DNA from: Akebia trifoliata
Taxonomy: Eukaryota > Streptophyta > Magnoliopsida > Ranunculales > Lardizabalaceae
Assembly (NCBI GenBank): GCA_017979445.1
Contig: CM030715.1
Location: forward strand, 30,663,090-30,727,089
DNA length: 64,000 nucleotides
Direction of reading: 5' to 3'
A model generated the notes under the pieces. The model made no database searches, had not been told where the DNA came from, and saw nothing but the letters and a program-made list of their open reading frames with translations. Shown here one piece after another: positions 45,124-58,026 of this stretch. The translations under genes and the position numbers were made by a program. The first letter of the stretch is position 1; the number at the start of each line of letters is the position of its first letter.

Positions 45124-46941
45124 TCGTGTCCCTATTATTGAGGAATTTAAGAAGAGTATAAATACATGCATATATGTATATCATTTTTCATAATGTAGGG
45201 TAAGTAAGCAAATATCGCACAATAGTCAAACCAAAGTTGTGTAGATGTTGGTCATTAGAGAACGAAAAGGCCTGAAATTTACCTTCATCGATGTACTAGA
45301 GCAATTACAATGATATTCATGTCTTAGACCTCTAGGGTAATAGATAGAAACCTGAAGATATTTAGAAGGAGATTGGAAAGAGTAGCCTCAAGAGAATTTT
45401 CAATTTCTCTCTCATATATCATCAATATTTTTTTATAAAGGTCAAATTGGTTGTAGCATACTCCCAATAAAGCAATAACTTCGTATATCTCTAATTCTTA
45501 ATTGTTAGATTGTGTGATAAGAATGAGGCCCACATGAATGCCCCAATCAAACCAACAAGTAATATATTTTGTGTTGGTATAAGTGATACGTAGGACCACT
45601 ATTTGATGGTTTTACCTCAATTGAATAATCATGTCTCTGTTCAAAATCATTAATTAGCTCAACTAGTGTCATGTACATTTTTTTAGGTAAACTTGTTCTT
45701 TGAGTTCAAACATTCAGCAATACGGTGTTGGCAGGATTCGAACACAGATCTCTAATATCATCACCCAAAAATTTTACTGACTAAGCTAATTGACATTTGC
45801 TTATCATATACATTGTTGACATCTTTCCTAATGATATGCAAACCCTTTGACAAAAAGTATGAATTAAATCTCTCCTTCAATAAAAGGACTGATTTTCATT
45901 GTACCGGAGTATCATATGGAAAGTCACCTTAAAACTTGGCCAGGTCGACTCAAAGCAATGGAATTTTGAGGCGACTCAATATTCAAACTCAGAAAAAGTG
46001 GATTTAAAGAGTCAACTAAAAAATTCATTAAATCAGGTTGGAACCAATCTTTCACAAAATATATAGAGAACACATGTTTTAAATATTTTTATATATTAAT
46101 AATTTAATATATTTTATTTACAAACCCAATTCAACTCCCTGCATCATTGTGACTCGGCTCGATGGACATTTGAATTGAGTTTCTATTTGGCATATGCGAA
46201 AGAAAATTGCTTCTATAAATTTAGATGAGAAATATTTGTGTAATTATAGGATTTTTATAGATGAATTACATCAAAAAATATATATATAGAACATATTGCA
46301 CATTTGAATTCAATATTTTAAGTTTATTAAAAAAGAGTGGATGTTAGAACTAAGATCCCTTGGGTTTTTTTTCTTGTATTTTATTTTTTATTTTGATGTG
46401 ATGAGGAAGCTGGACTTGAACCCACAACCTCAAAGTTGCACTGCAAAAAACCAACCAAGTGAGCTATGGGTACAAGCCCTCCAAGATCAACTTCACCAGC
46501 TATCCAATTCCCATTGTTTGAAAGAAGTGTTAATGTAGCTAATAAGAAGAAACCACATGAATAATATATAACACCATAATGTAAAGAATTAGAGAGAATA
46601 ACTTATCACAAAAGCAAGCAAAAGATTATGTAATTCACTTTCCAAGTACTTCTTTTACTCCGCTGTACAAATTGAGCAAAATACAATATAGATTTGTTCT
46701 TTTTTATTTTTGGCCCTCTATCAATCAACTAATAACTTTTATTAATCATGGTTGGCCCTTAGTGGAATTCTTGAACATAGTAAGTTCCCAATCCTCCACC
46801 CCTAGGTCGGTATAAAATCCATATAACCTTAATTAAATGATGTCAACTCTATTGAATTACAATGCACTCATACTGTAAACATTTAGATGCTTTGATCAAC
46901 AATAGTTAACTTAGCGAACATAGGGGTATTAATAAAAATAA
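45124..46941. other. non-coding, with two tRNA-like fragments
   Basis: No gene recognised. Minus strand of about 45715-45805 reads TTAGCTTAGTCAGTAAAA ... GTGTTCGAATCCTGCC, and minus strand of about 46396-46475 reads TAGCTCACTTGGTTGG ... GTGGGTTCAAGTCC. Both have the A-box-like and B-box-like spacing of tRNA-derived repeats (SINE relics). Neither folds as a plausible full tRNA by eye. Confidence 0.35.
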
Positions 46942-47104
46942 GAGTCATGATAATATGACTCGTCGGGTGACATACTCAATCAAGTCCTTGACATGACAAG
47001 TTCTAGAACCTTGGACCCAAGACGTACAAATCTACGATTCCTGAACTTATCCACGTCATAGAGTCAATTGAGTATGCCACTTGATGGGTCATATTATTAG
47101 GACA
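46942..47104. mobile_element. palindromic MITE, copy 2 of the 40317 family
   Basis: GAGTCATGATAATATGACTCG and GACATACTCAATCAAG mirrored by GTCAATTGAGTATGCCAC and GGGTCATATTATTAGGAC. Shorter than copy 1 by about 50 bases in the centre. Confidence 0.75.
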
Positions 47105-48987
47105 CTAAAAATAAATGAGTTCTATTTATAATTTATAACCAAACCTCTTCTTTGAGAAATAGAAATTAGGCACGTGACTATGAAACTTATAATTTCTTTG
47201 TACCATAAATTTAATATGTGGATCGTTTGGGTACATGTCATTTACATAGTTCCTACTTGGACTAAATGACCCCCCTTGCATTTGACCGAAAATATTTCCT
47301 TCCATGTAATCACGACTCCTAAAGCCCAAGAGATCATGTTTGTTCTTTTTCAAGAGAGAACAAAAAGTTTTCTTCATATTCAAGGACATTATGGTAATTT
47401 TGGAGTCCTTGTGTTGATTAACATATTTTATATTATATAGTCTTCTAGAAGAACATTGCAGTTATGCTAGCTAATAAATACTAGCTTGCCTAATTGAAGG
47501 CTACTTTATAAAGGGTCATCCATGCTTTGACTCTCAATATTTTTGTCAACTCTGTGACTCTAAAGCACATGTCATTGCTCTAGTGTTGCGTGGGGCTTAA
47601 TGACCCTAATAATTACATTTGTAGTGTCACCTCAAGGTTCTGTCACACAGTCTATATAAGGAGTGCAATTCTTATAGATGAGGAGGAAATATAAATGAAA
47701 TCTCACCTAAAGATAAAATATATGAAGATGGAGGGATTATAATTGCTTTTTGGTTTATCTGTCCCCTTCGAAATAATAATGCCAATTATTACAATAATAA
47801 TAAGATTAAGAAATGAGAGCAAATAAAGAGTAAGAGAGTGCAACATGGAATGATTCAAGAGCTACCCTAGAAATAGTAGATCTAACCATAGAATATAAAA
47901 ATGAAGTAATGTTTTCTGGTATACATATGAGTAAAAGTAAAATTCTAGCTTGATATGTATACAAGTGTATGAAGTGCTCGTGTGAAAATTAATTGGCTAT
48001 ATGATTTTGGTCTAAAAGAAAATAGGTTTTAAAGATTTTATATGGCAAAGAAGTGGTTGAGAAAATATAATTTTTTACAAAAATGTGTTTGATGCATATG
48101 AGGATAGATTTAGTAAATCAAGTAATACATGTATATAATTAAGTAGTAATCCTAATATTAACACTAATGTCTTGTTTGGTACATCATTACCAACGTTAAT
48201 TCTTAAAATTTGGACTGCAAACCATTTATGGTTCTTTGTTGTAATTTTTTGAACAATAAAGTTTTACACCATTTCTTTGGGGAATTTTCGTGGACACATG
48301 AAAAGAAGTAGTACTTTGGGATCATCAACAAGGGACTAAGTGTGTGATGATGATTTACAAAGATACAACCAAGTACCTAATGCCGGTAAATTTTTGTTTT
48401 TGGATAATTGGTGGTAATGTCAAGCAAGTCTAAATGAAAAGTTTTCACATTAAAGGGTCAATAATGTAGAATTTATGATTTATAAGAATTTTTATTTTTA
48501 TTTTTTTATGATGGGGTGTCTGGACCCGTTAGCCCGACTAACAAGGGCGAGGCAACAGACCTCTTAGAGCTCGACATCTCACCCAAATCACCTTTGTATA
48601 TGTAATACCCCACAAATCACATATACCAGGTACGTCGAGATAAATCCATGTGGGTGGAAAATGAGGGGATTTGAACTTATGTCCTCTAAAAGGACTTGAA
48701 AAATTCAATATTAGCAAATTAGAGCAAGGGAAAATCAAGTAAAAAAGAATGAAAACAAAATAAATAAATAAGTATATAAAATGATTCCTTCTCTGCCAAT
48801 GTTGTATGGTATATAATTAGCAAATGACTCCGAGTTAGTAGTCAATGTCACTGATAATGTTAGTAGCATGCCTATCAACAAATTTGAGACCTACACATCT
48901 TAGAAAAGGAGGATCCATATGTACTTTGACAGAATTCCCCAGTTTCATTTTTGTAAGTAAGTTTAGAAACTAATGGTCTATTTTTTA
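47105..48987. other. non-coding intergenic
   Basis: No gene recognised. A segment at about 48505-48690 (GGTGTCTGGACCCG ... AGGGGATTTGAACTTATGTCC) resembles a dispersed plant repeat, without clear ends. Minus frames at 47126-47389 and 48538-48738 have no family match. Confidence 0.4.
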
Positions 48988-50282
48988 CAGAAGTCGACAT
49001 TTGGAAGAAGTAAAAGTTTAAAGTCTAAAAACCAATATCTAGTAGAAGTTTATTCGTTACAGAAGCACATGAGCCAGAAATTGGTGTTCGTTTGACAATT
49101 TTTTATTACTGGATTCTGATAAAATGATCAGAATACCCTTTATGTTGATAATGCATCTAGAATACACACAAAAATAAGCAGAATACCTTAATAAATATAT
49201 AATTACACTATATATATAATATAATAATAATAATAATAATAATAATAAATTTGTATTAAAAAATTATAAAAATAATTATTTTCAATTTAAATAAGTTTAT
49301 AAATTTTATAATTCTATTGAAATTTCGGCATCTTCTCTTAAAAATGAACATATGATAAAGAAAATACCTGCATAATACACAATCCCACATCTACATAATG
49401 ATAAAGGGTATTCTAATAATAAAGTAGTGATGATGTATGACTTTTGATCTTGGTAGTAAAGATAAAGGGTATTTTGATAATTTTTTTATTTTTTAAGGTT
49501 AAATTTGGTTGAAAATTTGATTAAAGATGAAGGATATTTTGATAATTTTCTTTTATTTTTTAAGGTTAAGTTTGATTGAAATTTTGATTAAAGATAAAGG
49601 TATTTTGGTAATTTCTTTATATTTTTTAATGTTAAGTTTGGTTGAAATTTTGATTAAAGATGAAGGGTATTTTGGTAATTTTTTATTTTTTAAGGTTAAG
49701 TTTGGTTGGAAATTTGATTAAAGATGAAGGGTATTTTGATAATTGAAAAAAATAAAGGGTATTTTGGTTATTCCATTTTATTTTTTAAGGTTAAGTTTGA
49801 TTGAAAATTTGATTAAAGATAAATATTATTTTGATAAAGATGAAAGGTATTTTGATAAAGATGAATGATATTTTGGTAGTTTCTTTTTATTTTTTAAGAT
49901 TAAGTTTAGTTGAAAATTTGATTAAAGATAAAGGGTATTTTGATAAAAATGAATGATATTTTGAAAAATAAAAGGTATTTTGGTAAAGATAAAGGGTATT
50001 TTAGTAATCTCATTTCATTTTTTAAAGTTAAGTTTGGTTGAAAATTTGATTAAAGATGAAGGGTATTTTGGTAACTACACTTGAACTGTTTTATGTTTTT
50101 GGCTTTCCACAAAAGCCATTTGAAAAAACCCCTCTTGGACGACTTCTTTTATGAATTACTTTTGGGCTTCAATTGAAATCCACAAGAGCCCAAAAAGTCC
50201 AAACGAACATCATTTATTTGACTTTTTTAGCTTAAAAACAAAAAAAAAATTGGTTCTTGAAACTTAAAAGAACAGGGCCTAA
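48988..50282. mobile_element. non-autonomous element carrying a minisatellite, copy 2
   Basis: Second copy of the 13650-14984 element, same orientation, with matching left (GAAGTTTATTCGTTACAGAAG, AGCAGAATACCTTAATAAAT) and right flanks (AAAAGCCATTTGAAAA, CCAAACGAACATCATTTATT, AAGAACAGGGCCTAA). It has a (TAA)n tract at about 49217-49248 where copy 1 has (TA)n. Confidence 0.65.
49402..50076 (+). repeat. minisatellite, GATGAAGGGTATTTTG units, copy 2
   Basis: Same 67-bp unit and same 17-19-bp sub-unit as at 14040-14768, but with a different order and number of sub-units, so the arrays have evolved separately since the copies parted. Plus frames such as 49527-49721 are by-products of the repeat. 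Confidence 0.85.
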
Positions 50283-50544
50283 TGCTCTAAAGTGTAAATC
50301 TATTTAACAATTAGTATCCGGATGAATTTACACTAAATAACGGTTTTAGAGCAAAAATCATTATTGCCCCTTACACAGAGAATTTCTCTGTTGTATTCCT
50401 ATTTTATTTTATTTTATTTTTAAAATTTTCATTCATAGGGAGGATTGTTAGTATTTTGACTTAAAAATAAAATGTTTAAAAGTTCAAAGTAGTGGAATAT
50501 TAGTAAGGTTAGAAAGTTATTTTCTAATGTTCATATTTAGAGAT

Positions 50545-50737
50545 AGGAAAATGTTGAAGTGATTGAGGAGCACCGCGTCAGACATTGTGCTGACATATGT
50601 GAAAGTGTGCACAAAATCGTAGATGTATTTCCTCAAGATACAAGTGAAAAGCATTTATGGTTATGTGCACACCTCTACATCAATACAATGTCTATCACGA
50701 TATTTTGCATAGTCACTCTAGCACAACTCTTAGAGAT
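50545..50737. mobile_element. foldback MITE
   Basis: Arms GTTGAAGTGATTGAGGAGCACC ... GACATTGTGCTGAC ... AAAGTGTGCAC and GTGCACACC ... ACAATGTCTATCAC ... GTCACTCTAGCAC. Inner TTTCCTCAAGATACAAGTGAAAAGCATTTATGG is shared with the 40580 element. The 88-codon plus frame over it is a by-product. Confidence 0.65.
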
Positions 50738-53271
50738 ATTCTTGAGGGGAGGCTCGCTTAATTCACTTGTTAAGTACATGTCTCACATGAAGACACCGAC
50801 TACAAATTTTATTTTGTTCGTTTAAAAGTGGATCTTGCTAGTTTACTTTCTAACAAAAAAATGGAGAAAATTTTGTGATAAAAAAAATTCAGATCTCATC
50901 ACTAGTTTGCTTTCTAACAAAAATAAAAAAGAGGAGGGGGGGGATGTGTAGATCATGAGCCTAGCTAGATATAAGAATAATGCTGAAGTGATTGACCTTA
51001 TTTCCATGTCAGAAAAGTGTGAAATGAGGTCAATATTGAGGTACCAGCATGACTCTAAAGATAAATCTTGTCTTCTCTCTTTAACTTCGTATCCAAAATT
51101 TGTTAAGAGTGATTCTTAATCTTCTATTATTAGATTTCCCTATTAAATATTTGTTTGATTCATCTCGTCAAAATCTTTGTCAAAAATTGCAATTAGTCTA
51201 TAGAAAATTATTATCATTCATCTCTATTTTGGATGAAATATTATGTCCAATTTTCCAACAGTTGATTCATTGGCTAATTAGGCAGTTTGATCGAGGATGC
51301 ACGAATAACTTAAACTTTATTTCTTTTGTTCCTATCCATTCTTTGTCGGCATTGTATGGAACATGATGGGATTTTCAAATTTAAGATTTTCCTTTTCTTT
51401 CTAGGGTATGCTGTAGTCCTTCTATATACACTACCAAAAGGTATGTGCAAACTCACATGTATCAAAAGTGCTTATTTGTAATTTAAAATTTGACTAAGGG
51501 ATTTTAAAGATGATATAGTAAGAAGGATATTTTTATAATTTTGAAAACAAATTAACATGATTCAGGACGAGAGATTACAATTTTCACTATTTTTTTACCA
51601 AAATGACTATCATAATATTAGGTTTAAATGTGAAAGTGTGGGCATTTTTTATCATTCATGTTTTGGTGTTGAAGCACTTCTACTCTGCACTTATTTTCTC
51701 ACTATAATAGTGTGAAGATTTTGTATTAACTAGTAATCTACTGATTATTAAAGAATCTACGGTTTCCATACACTTTCACGTTAGGGTGTGTGATGTGAGA
51801 TCCAATCTTGAGATCACTTCAGCATTATTCCTATTGGTACTCTATCCTTCCACTCAACTTTTTTGGGCCTATCCCTCCATCCAAAAAAATTTCTCTGGAT
51901 ATATTTAAATTAAATGAACTGATCTCGCTGAATAATTGTTGAATCCGAACTTGGTTAATATGATCAAAATCACTTCCACCAATCAATTCAAGACTATATG
52001 TGATATCTAAAGAATATTTTTTCTCTTTCCTTGAAAATTTAGTTAGAAGTAATTGTTTCTAAGCTTTCCAACATAATCTAAAGTTTTTTCTTTTAATTTT
52101 CTCAAAAAGCATAATGTAAGTTTTAAGTTTTTCTTTAAAAGAAAAAAAAAAAGCATTATCTGAAACTACTATTTGATGAGAATTTAATTTATCGAAAAAA
52201 TTAAACGAGAAATTGAACTTTGAATCAGGATTGAAGAGGTTAGTGGGGTGGGACAGAACCATATGAAGTCAACTGTGATGGAGTTCCCATCATAACATTG
52301 GGACACTTGTCTTCATAACACATAGAATGTTGAGAGTTACTATGGTAGTACAGCAACTCATCTTCACTTAAAACGTAACTTCATCTCCATCGATCGAGAC
52401 CGTCCAATAAATCAGAGACCACTTTGTTGTGTCACGTACCCATAATTATAACTACCAATGGACCATTGAAGAAGAACCTATCAATTTGATGGGTGGGCAA
52501 AGATGGAACATCTCAACAGCCACACGTGTGCAAGGAAAGAATGTATTTAATACGTAGAGAAGAAGTTAGAGATCTATACTTATTTGTGTCTAGAAGAAAA
52601 GGGGTTGCTGGGGTGGTCCAACTCTAAAGCATGCAAAGAGATAAAAGTGTCTGGAAAGGCCAGGTTGCCATGTTTGTTGCTTTTATCCAAAGATCTTTAG
52701 GTAGTAGGTTTACAAGGCTGGTCCTATATGCCAAATGTGAACTCTACTGGGTAAAGGAGAGATACTAAAAACAGCTGCTCTTTATCAAAATCTATCTCAA
52801 ACACCAATATCTTCATTTGTCCCACAAAGCATTGAACCTCATGAGTCTCTGGAAAGTGCTAGAATTTTCTAATGCACGAGCTCTTAAAAAGATAGAGAGT
52901 TGTAGAGATTAGGAGATTTTTTTCTTCTTTGGAGAGCTCGACTTAGGAGTTGTGATGGGTGGGTTTGGTTGAGCCCAAACTTAGTCTTAAAGATGTAGGT
53001 TAGTACCTTATACAAGTCATAAATCCCTATTGGACCTTACTTGATTATGCTCAGGATTTAGCCAGATTAAGTTCGGACTGATGCTCGGGCACTATTAAAA
53101 TATTAAATCCATGCACTTTTCAAAGTTGTTTGAAACTGTTTGATTTTATTTTTCATTAAAATAAGAGGTCCAATATCCATTCTAATTGAAAACCAATTAC
53201 AGATTAAGGAAAATTTGTTATTTAATAATATATTTTAATTATTTTTATATAAAATCATATATTGGTTCGAC
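50738..53271. other. non-coding intergenic
   Basis: Half-MITE phrases of the AGTGA(C/T)CTCA type occur at 50975-51055 and 51757-51832 as if one element were split by about 700 bases. The plus frame 51100-51366 lies between them and is not recognised. Nothing else identified. Confidence 0.35.
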
Positions 53272-53615
53272 CATATGTAAAAACAATGGTTTTTCAAAAT
53301 ATGGGTTAGAGGTTTTAGATTGAGCTGATTTTTTGCGAGGATGATCACTATGATGAGAAGATCATCCTCACAAAAAATCAGCTCAATCTGAAACTGCTAA
53401 ATCCATCAAAAGTGATTTACAAATTAGTGGCAAAAAATCGACGGTTCACATTCTAAATCACTTTTAATGGGGTTAGATGTTTCATATTTGACCGATTTTT
53501 TTTTTTTGGATGATCTTCCCATCATAGAGATCATCCTCACAAAAAAATCAACTCAACCCCAAACTTCTAACCCATATTTTGAAAATTTATTAATGTTACA
53601 TTGTTTTTACATATG
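53272..53615. mobile_element. single TA-linked family relative with CATATGTAAAAACAATG ends
   Basis: Perfect 17-base ends CATATGTAAAAACAATG / CATTGTTTTTACATATG. Inside are AAAATATGGGTTAGAGG, P1 around GATC, a centre with TCGACGGTTCACATTC, P2 with a T run at about 53498-53508, and AACCCATATTTTG. The plan matches the array units but the tips do not carry GGG-N4-GTTC and no long TA tract adjoins. Confidence 0.8.
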
Positions 53616-55442
53616 TCCCTTGATCCATTCCCTATATGATATACATATATACAATATAATAGTACGCCAAACCAGTGGTTAGCTGCTCTAATATTGACAA
53701 CCTAGGTCTTATAGAATCAAAGGATCACGACATGGTCCAATAACGTGTCATCTATTCTATATCATTGCTCGAGTCTATTTAATGGGGAAAGCCCTCGTTT
53801 GTAACCAAACTCAAAAGAGTGAGAAAACTCTTTTTTTATTTCAGTAAATAATATGTTTTCAAGTCATTTGTATTGGACTTGAGTATTTTCATAAGTGAAG
53901 GAGTGTCTTAATAAGTTGAGGGAACTCCTAGTAAGATCACTTTGAAGGGGTGATTTGGCTATAAGAGTAGCTCAAATGCCACATGAACCTATATATAGAG
54001 AGGTTGGGTCAATGACAAGTAATATCAGAACAAAGATTCAAATCAATTTGATTTAGAGGGAGATTATTTTTAAGCAAAATCGATAGCCCTAATGGCTTGA
54101 TCTTGAGACAAATCATTGGAAGCCGACAACTCGCAAATTCGCTAATCCAACGAAAGATGAAGGAAATTCTAAAGGAAGGCGTGACGTGTCTCGTGAAAGC
54201 AAACATGACAAGTTGGTAGATCTAGGGATATAGGATCGATGGACATTAGAAGCTTGAATAATACTCAATTGTAGCACACATTGGTCAGAAGGAGCTTGCC
54301 CTTATCCATGGACAAGGGAAGATTGTGAAGTTTATGACTAACTAACCAAAGGAATGATGTTAATGCCATCATAGATTTAGAGTAAGACATAAGAGCTACA
54401 ATCAATGTTTTGGTAGTGGGCTTCGGCTGAATGATGGCTTCACCATTAGTAAGGAATCATATATGTAGCCTTTAATTATTATAATTTTAATTAATGCACA
54501 CCTGCTTATATTTCTTATACCCAATTTGCCTTAATCTTTAAATATTATTTACTGAAATAACTAATTTTATGTATTTTTTACATCATTATAGGCATCTAAT
54601 CTCAAATTATTGGGTCAGCAACATATTCAGTGTTATTCCTTCTGTCAATGCATGTGACTTCATATATTTTCTTATTATCTCAGTCCATTTCATTTGAAAA
54701 TATCTTTCTCCTTTTCGAGCCTTCACTTACACCTAATGATTTCTTTTTCTTTTGTTTTTTTTTTTTTTTTTTTTTCCTTTTTTTTTTTCCTTCTCCTATG
54801 CGTCGTTACAAGCAACTATTTATTGATATATTAAGGGTAAATTCCCAAATAATTATCGAAGTTTTCAAAAATATCGAAAGTGTTACATGTGTTGACATAA
54901 CTACTACGTAATGTTGACAAAATATTATTAAATTCTCATCACTACACAATGACTTTGTCAACATTAGCAGCATTTGAAAAATACCAAAAACTTTTGTAAT
55001 TATTTGAGAATTTACCCATTTTTTAACTAGCAACAAATTTTAAGTATTTTTAACAACTGAAAATTTCTTTATAGCTTTCAAGGTTCAATTACAAAACATA
55101 TAACTACTACATCATTTGGATTTTTCCACCAGCATAAAACTATAGAGGTATAATGGACCAGTTAGGCCCAATGGACTTGTAGGACTGATTTGGGCTTGAT
55201 TTATATGACAATACTCAGTAAACTGGGGCTGGCTGGGGCTGGGCATAAATAGGCCCAATAACTAATTGTGCTAGTCTTGAGCCCGTCTTGTCGTAATTAG
55301 CTTTCGGCCAGCAATAATATCTATATTTAGGATTGGTTGATCACCAATTTAAGGTCCATTATAACTCCCCCACTTCTACTATTGTTTTTCCATAATTTCC
55401 CATTACAAAAACCTATTTTTCCATCATGAAACTTGACCTTAA
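53616..55442. other. non-coding, with a possible degraded LTR
   Basis: From about 53750 the text CTATATATAGAGAGG (53991) and then AATATCAGAACAAAG (54021) resembles an LTR end followed by a worn copia or gypsy primer-binding site (compare TGGTATCAGAGC). No gag relic could be confirmed after it. A T-rich tract lies at 54745-54790. Confidence 0.3.
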
Positions 55443-56221
55443 GGGTATGTTTGATTGCATGGAAAGTAACTTTCCATGGAATTTGAAATCCATGGAAAAA
55501 TAGTAGTGGTTAATAGGTATGGAAAATCAAATTCCATTATTTGATTTTACTTGGATAAAATCATGGAAAAAATATGAGAAAAAGAAAAAGAGGAGGAGGG
55601 GGAGAGGAAGAAGAAGATGAGGAGGAAGAGGGATAGGAGAGGATGTGGCGGTAGTGGCAGTAGCGACGATGGGGGTGGCGGCGACGGAGACGGTGGTGGC
55701 GGCGGCTACGGTGGCGACAATGGCGGCGGTGGAGGTAAGTGAGGAAGAAGATGGGAGAACGTGGTGGTGACAGTGGCGATGACAGAGGTAAGTGAGGAAG
55801 AAGATGATGAGGAAGATGGGGGGGAGAACGTGCTGGTAGTGATGGTGGCGAAGGAGATGAGAGAGAGAAAGAAAGAAGGTGGTCAGAGATGATGATGATG
55901 GAGACGGAGACGACGATGGCGACGGTGACAATGATGGTAACGACAGCAACGATGAGGTTAGTGTAATGATGGTGGTGGTAGGGAAGAAGAAGATATGAGT
56001 GGGGAAGAATTGGGGATGGAAATTATGGGTGGATTTCACTTTCCCACCCATATAAGTGGGAAAGTAAAATCCTGGGAAAGTGAAATCCATGTTTTGGTGG
56101 ACTTTTTTATTGGGGTGGAAAATGAATTTCCATTTCCATATGCAATCAAACACTTGAAAAATGTCATTTTCCATGGAAATTGATTTTCCACCCTATTTTC
56201 CATGTGCAATTAAACATATCC
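55443..56221. mobile_element. PIF/Harbinger-like element with GGT/GAGGA-rich interior
   Basis: Ends GGGTATGTTTGATTGC and GCAATTAAACATATCC are flanked by TAA on both sides (55440-55442 and 56222-56224). A 3-bp TAA/TTA duplication with GG-type ends is the PIF/Harbinger pattern. The inverted arms carry TGGAAA/TTTCCA motifs. The interior (about 55575-55990) is GGTGGCGGCGACGG-like low-complexity DNA with a repeated GAGGTAAGTGAGGAAGAAGATG segment (55733 and 55786). The 215-codon minus frame is Ser/Pro/Thr-rich low-complexity text and is not a credible gene. Confidence 0.75.
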
Positions 56222-56224
56222 TAA

Positions 56225-57803
56225 GTATCTTCACTATTACAAGGAGAGAAGGAAAATTTTGTTAATGCAAATCTAAATTTGTTAATTTTTTAGAATTATG
56301 AAAATACCCTCAATTAAATTACGTAAAATGATACAACACATTGTAGAAACGTGAATGTTTATTTGAAAATTTTAAAAAAAAAAATCTCTTAAATTAATTA
56401 TAAATACAATTCGAAACTTACATAAATAACTCACTCGCAAATGTGCATGCCACCCACAAGTAAATATAATAACAAAAGTGTTTAATTAATGGACAGTTTC
56501 AAGTGATAAATAGGAAACTTGAGGTGTTGATCACAAATATTAGCCTGCGTGCTTGTCACACCAAATAATGTTCGGTTGAGCCGTAAACAAAGGTACACTG
56601 GAAAATAAGGTGGAAATGCTATTTACTTTAGGTTGAGTATTTTTTTTAATCGTGGGCTAATAATAATCTCATGTGTTAAAAGCATTGGTTTAAGCATAGT
56701 ACTAAATTTCAACATATTTTCACGAAATATATCAAAATATTTTCATTTCCCTAAGTTTCAACACAAAATTTTATTCAATGTAATTCCTTTATGTAAATAG
56801 ACTTCCCCTATCAACAAACAAGAAAACGGATGTTGCGCAAGGGCTTTCACGTTAGATTCGGCCTAGTTTGATTATACGCACAATTAATGAGCCTAAATTA
56901 CGGGGTTACGCAAACTGACAATTTTGTTGTGTATATATTTTGGGAAAATCACTATTCATTTCGCAAAATATTTCGATGTTCGAGGAATAGTAAACTTTGA
57001 CCAAAATGTTATTTTTTGAAAAAAAAAAAAAATTATAATTGCTTTTGGAAAGAACATTTAAATGACACATTTTATTTACTAATAAAATACTGTATATAAC
57101 ATTCATCCGTTAGTATAAATGAATTATGATTAATTAGTTATCTTATCCATTGTATCTTATTTTAATGTATTCTAAGCGTATTAGTTCGTCTATATAAGCA
57201 TGTACACAATTAGCCATGTTTTAATTTAGTTGGATACATTAGCAATTTATTCATACTTATTCAAAAATAAGAAATATAATAACACGTGAATGCAATTTAA
57301 TAGTTTCTACGTTTCAATGTTTTACATATTAAGTTGTATGTAGTTAATGCAACTTATCATTATTATTTTCATGTAGCAAAATGTTATTGTTCTTCAATTT
57401 CACACTCCATATGGTTTTTTATTATATCTTGATGACTTCATGGGTGTGTTTTAATGTCTATTTTATCATTTTCTATAGGGTCAATGAATATTTCTTCAAT
57501 ATTTTTATCATTTTTATCATTCAAAATTTTGTATTAATTTTCACATTAAGCGAAATATTTTCATTTTCAGACTAATTGAAATAGACATCAAAATCAAAAT
57601 TGAATACCTTGGTTTAAGTAAGATAGTTTCTATTGCCACACCAACTTTTGCTAATGCCACTTCAAGATGTGTGTTAATTTGTTGTTAATGCCACTGCTTC
57701 TACTCGTTTTCATCATGTAATTAGCCTTATCCCGATTATGGTAATACATCCTATCGAAGGATTTACAACCTCCTGGGTTCCAACATTGTTGATTGTTGAG
57801 TGA
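56225..57803. other. non-coding intergenic
   Basis: No gene recognised. A MITE fragment of the CACACCAACTTTT family sits at about 57625-57695 (TTTCTATTGCCACACCAAC) without its right arm. Confidence 0.4.
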
Positions 57804-58026
57804 TGATTCTTTAACTCAACCTGACTGGGGACTAAAAAACTCACATACGTGGCATGGGCAAAAAAACGTAGATCCTGTCCCTCGGGGTACACAACCGATC
57901 TGCCATCTGCAGTTGTGTATCTTGAGGGTACAATTGTGTATCCCGAGCAAAAGAATCTACGGTTCTTTGTGCATAACAAGTCAGTGAGTTTTTTAGTCCG
58001 ACTATCAGGTTGAGTTAAAAAATCAT
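57804..58026. mobile_element. foldback MITE with TGATTCTTTAACTCAACCTGA ends
   Basis: Ends TGATTCTTTAACTCAACC and GGTTGAGTTAAAAAATCA, followed inward by GGGACTAAAAAACTCAC / GTGAGTTTTTTAGTCCG. The centre has GGGGTACACAAC and TGTGTATCTTGAGGG repeats. 223 bp. The overlapping open frames are by-products. Confidence 0.8.

Noticed and set aside
46396..46475. A complete tRNA gene on the minus strand
   Set aside because: Only A-box-like and B-box-like parts can be seen; acceptor and anticodon stems do not pair by eye.
55527..56174. 215-codon minus-strand open frame
   Set aside because: It is low-complexity Ser/Pro/Thr text made by GGT/GAGGA repeats and lies wholly inside a TAA-flanked inverted-repeat element.
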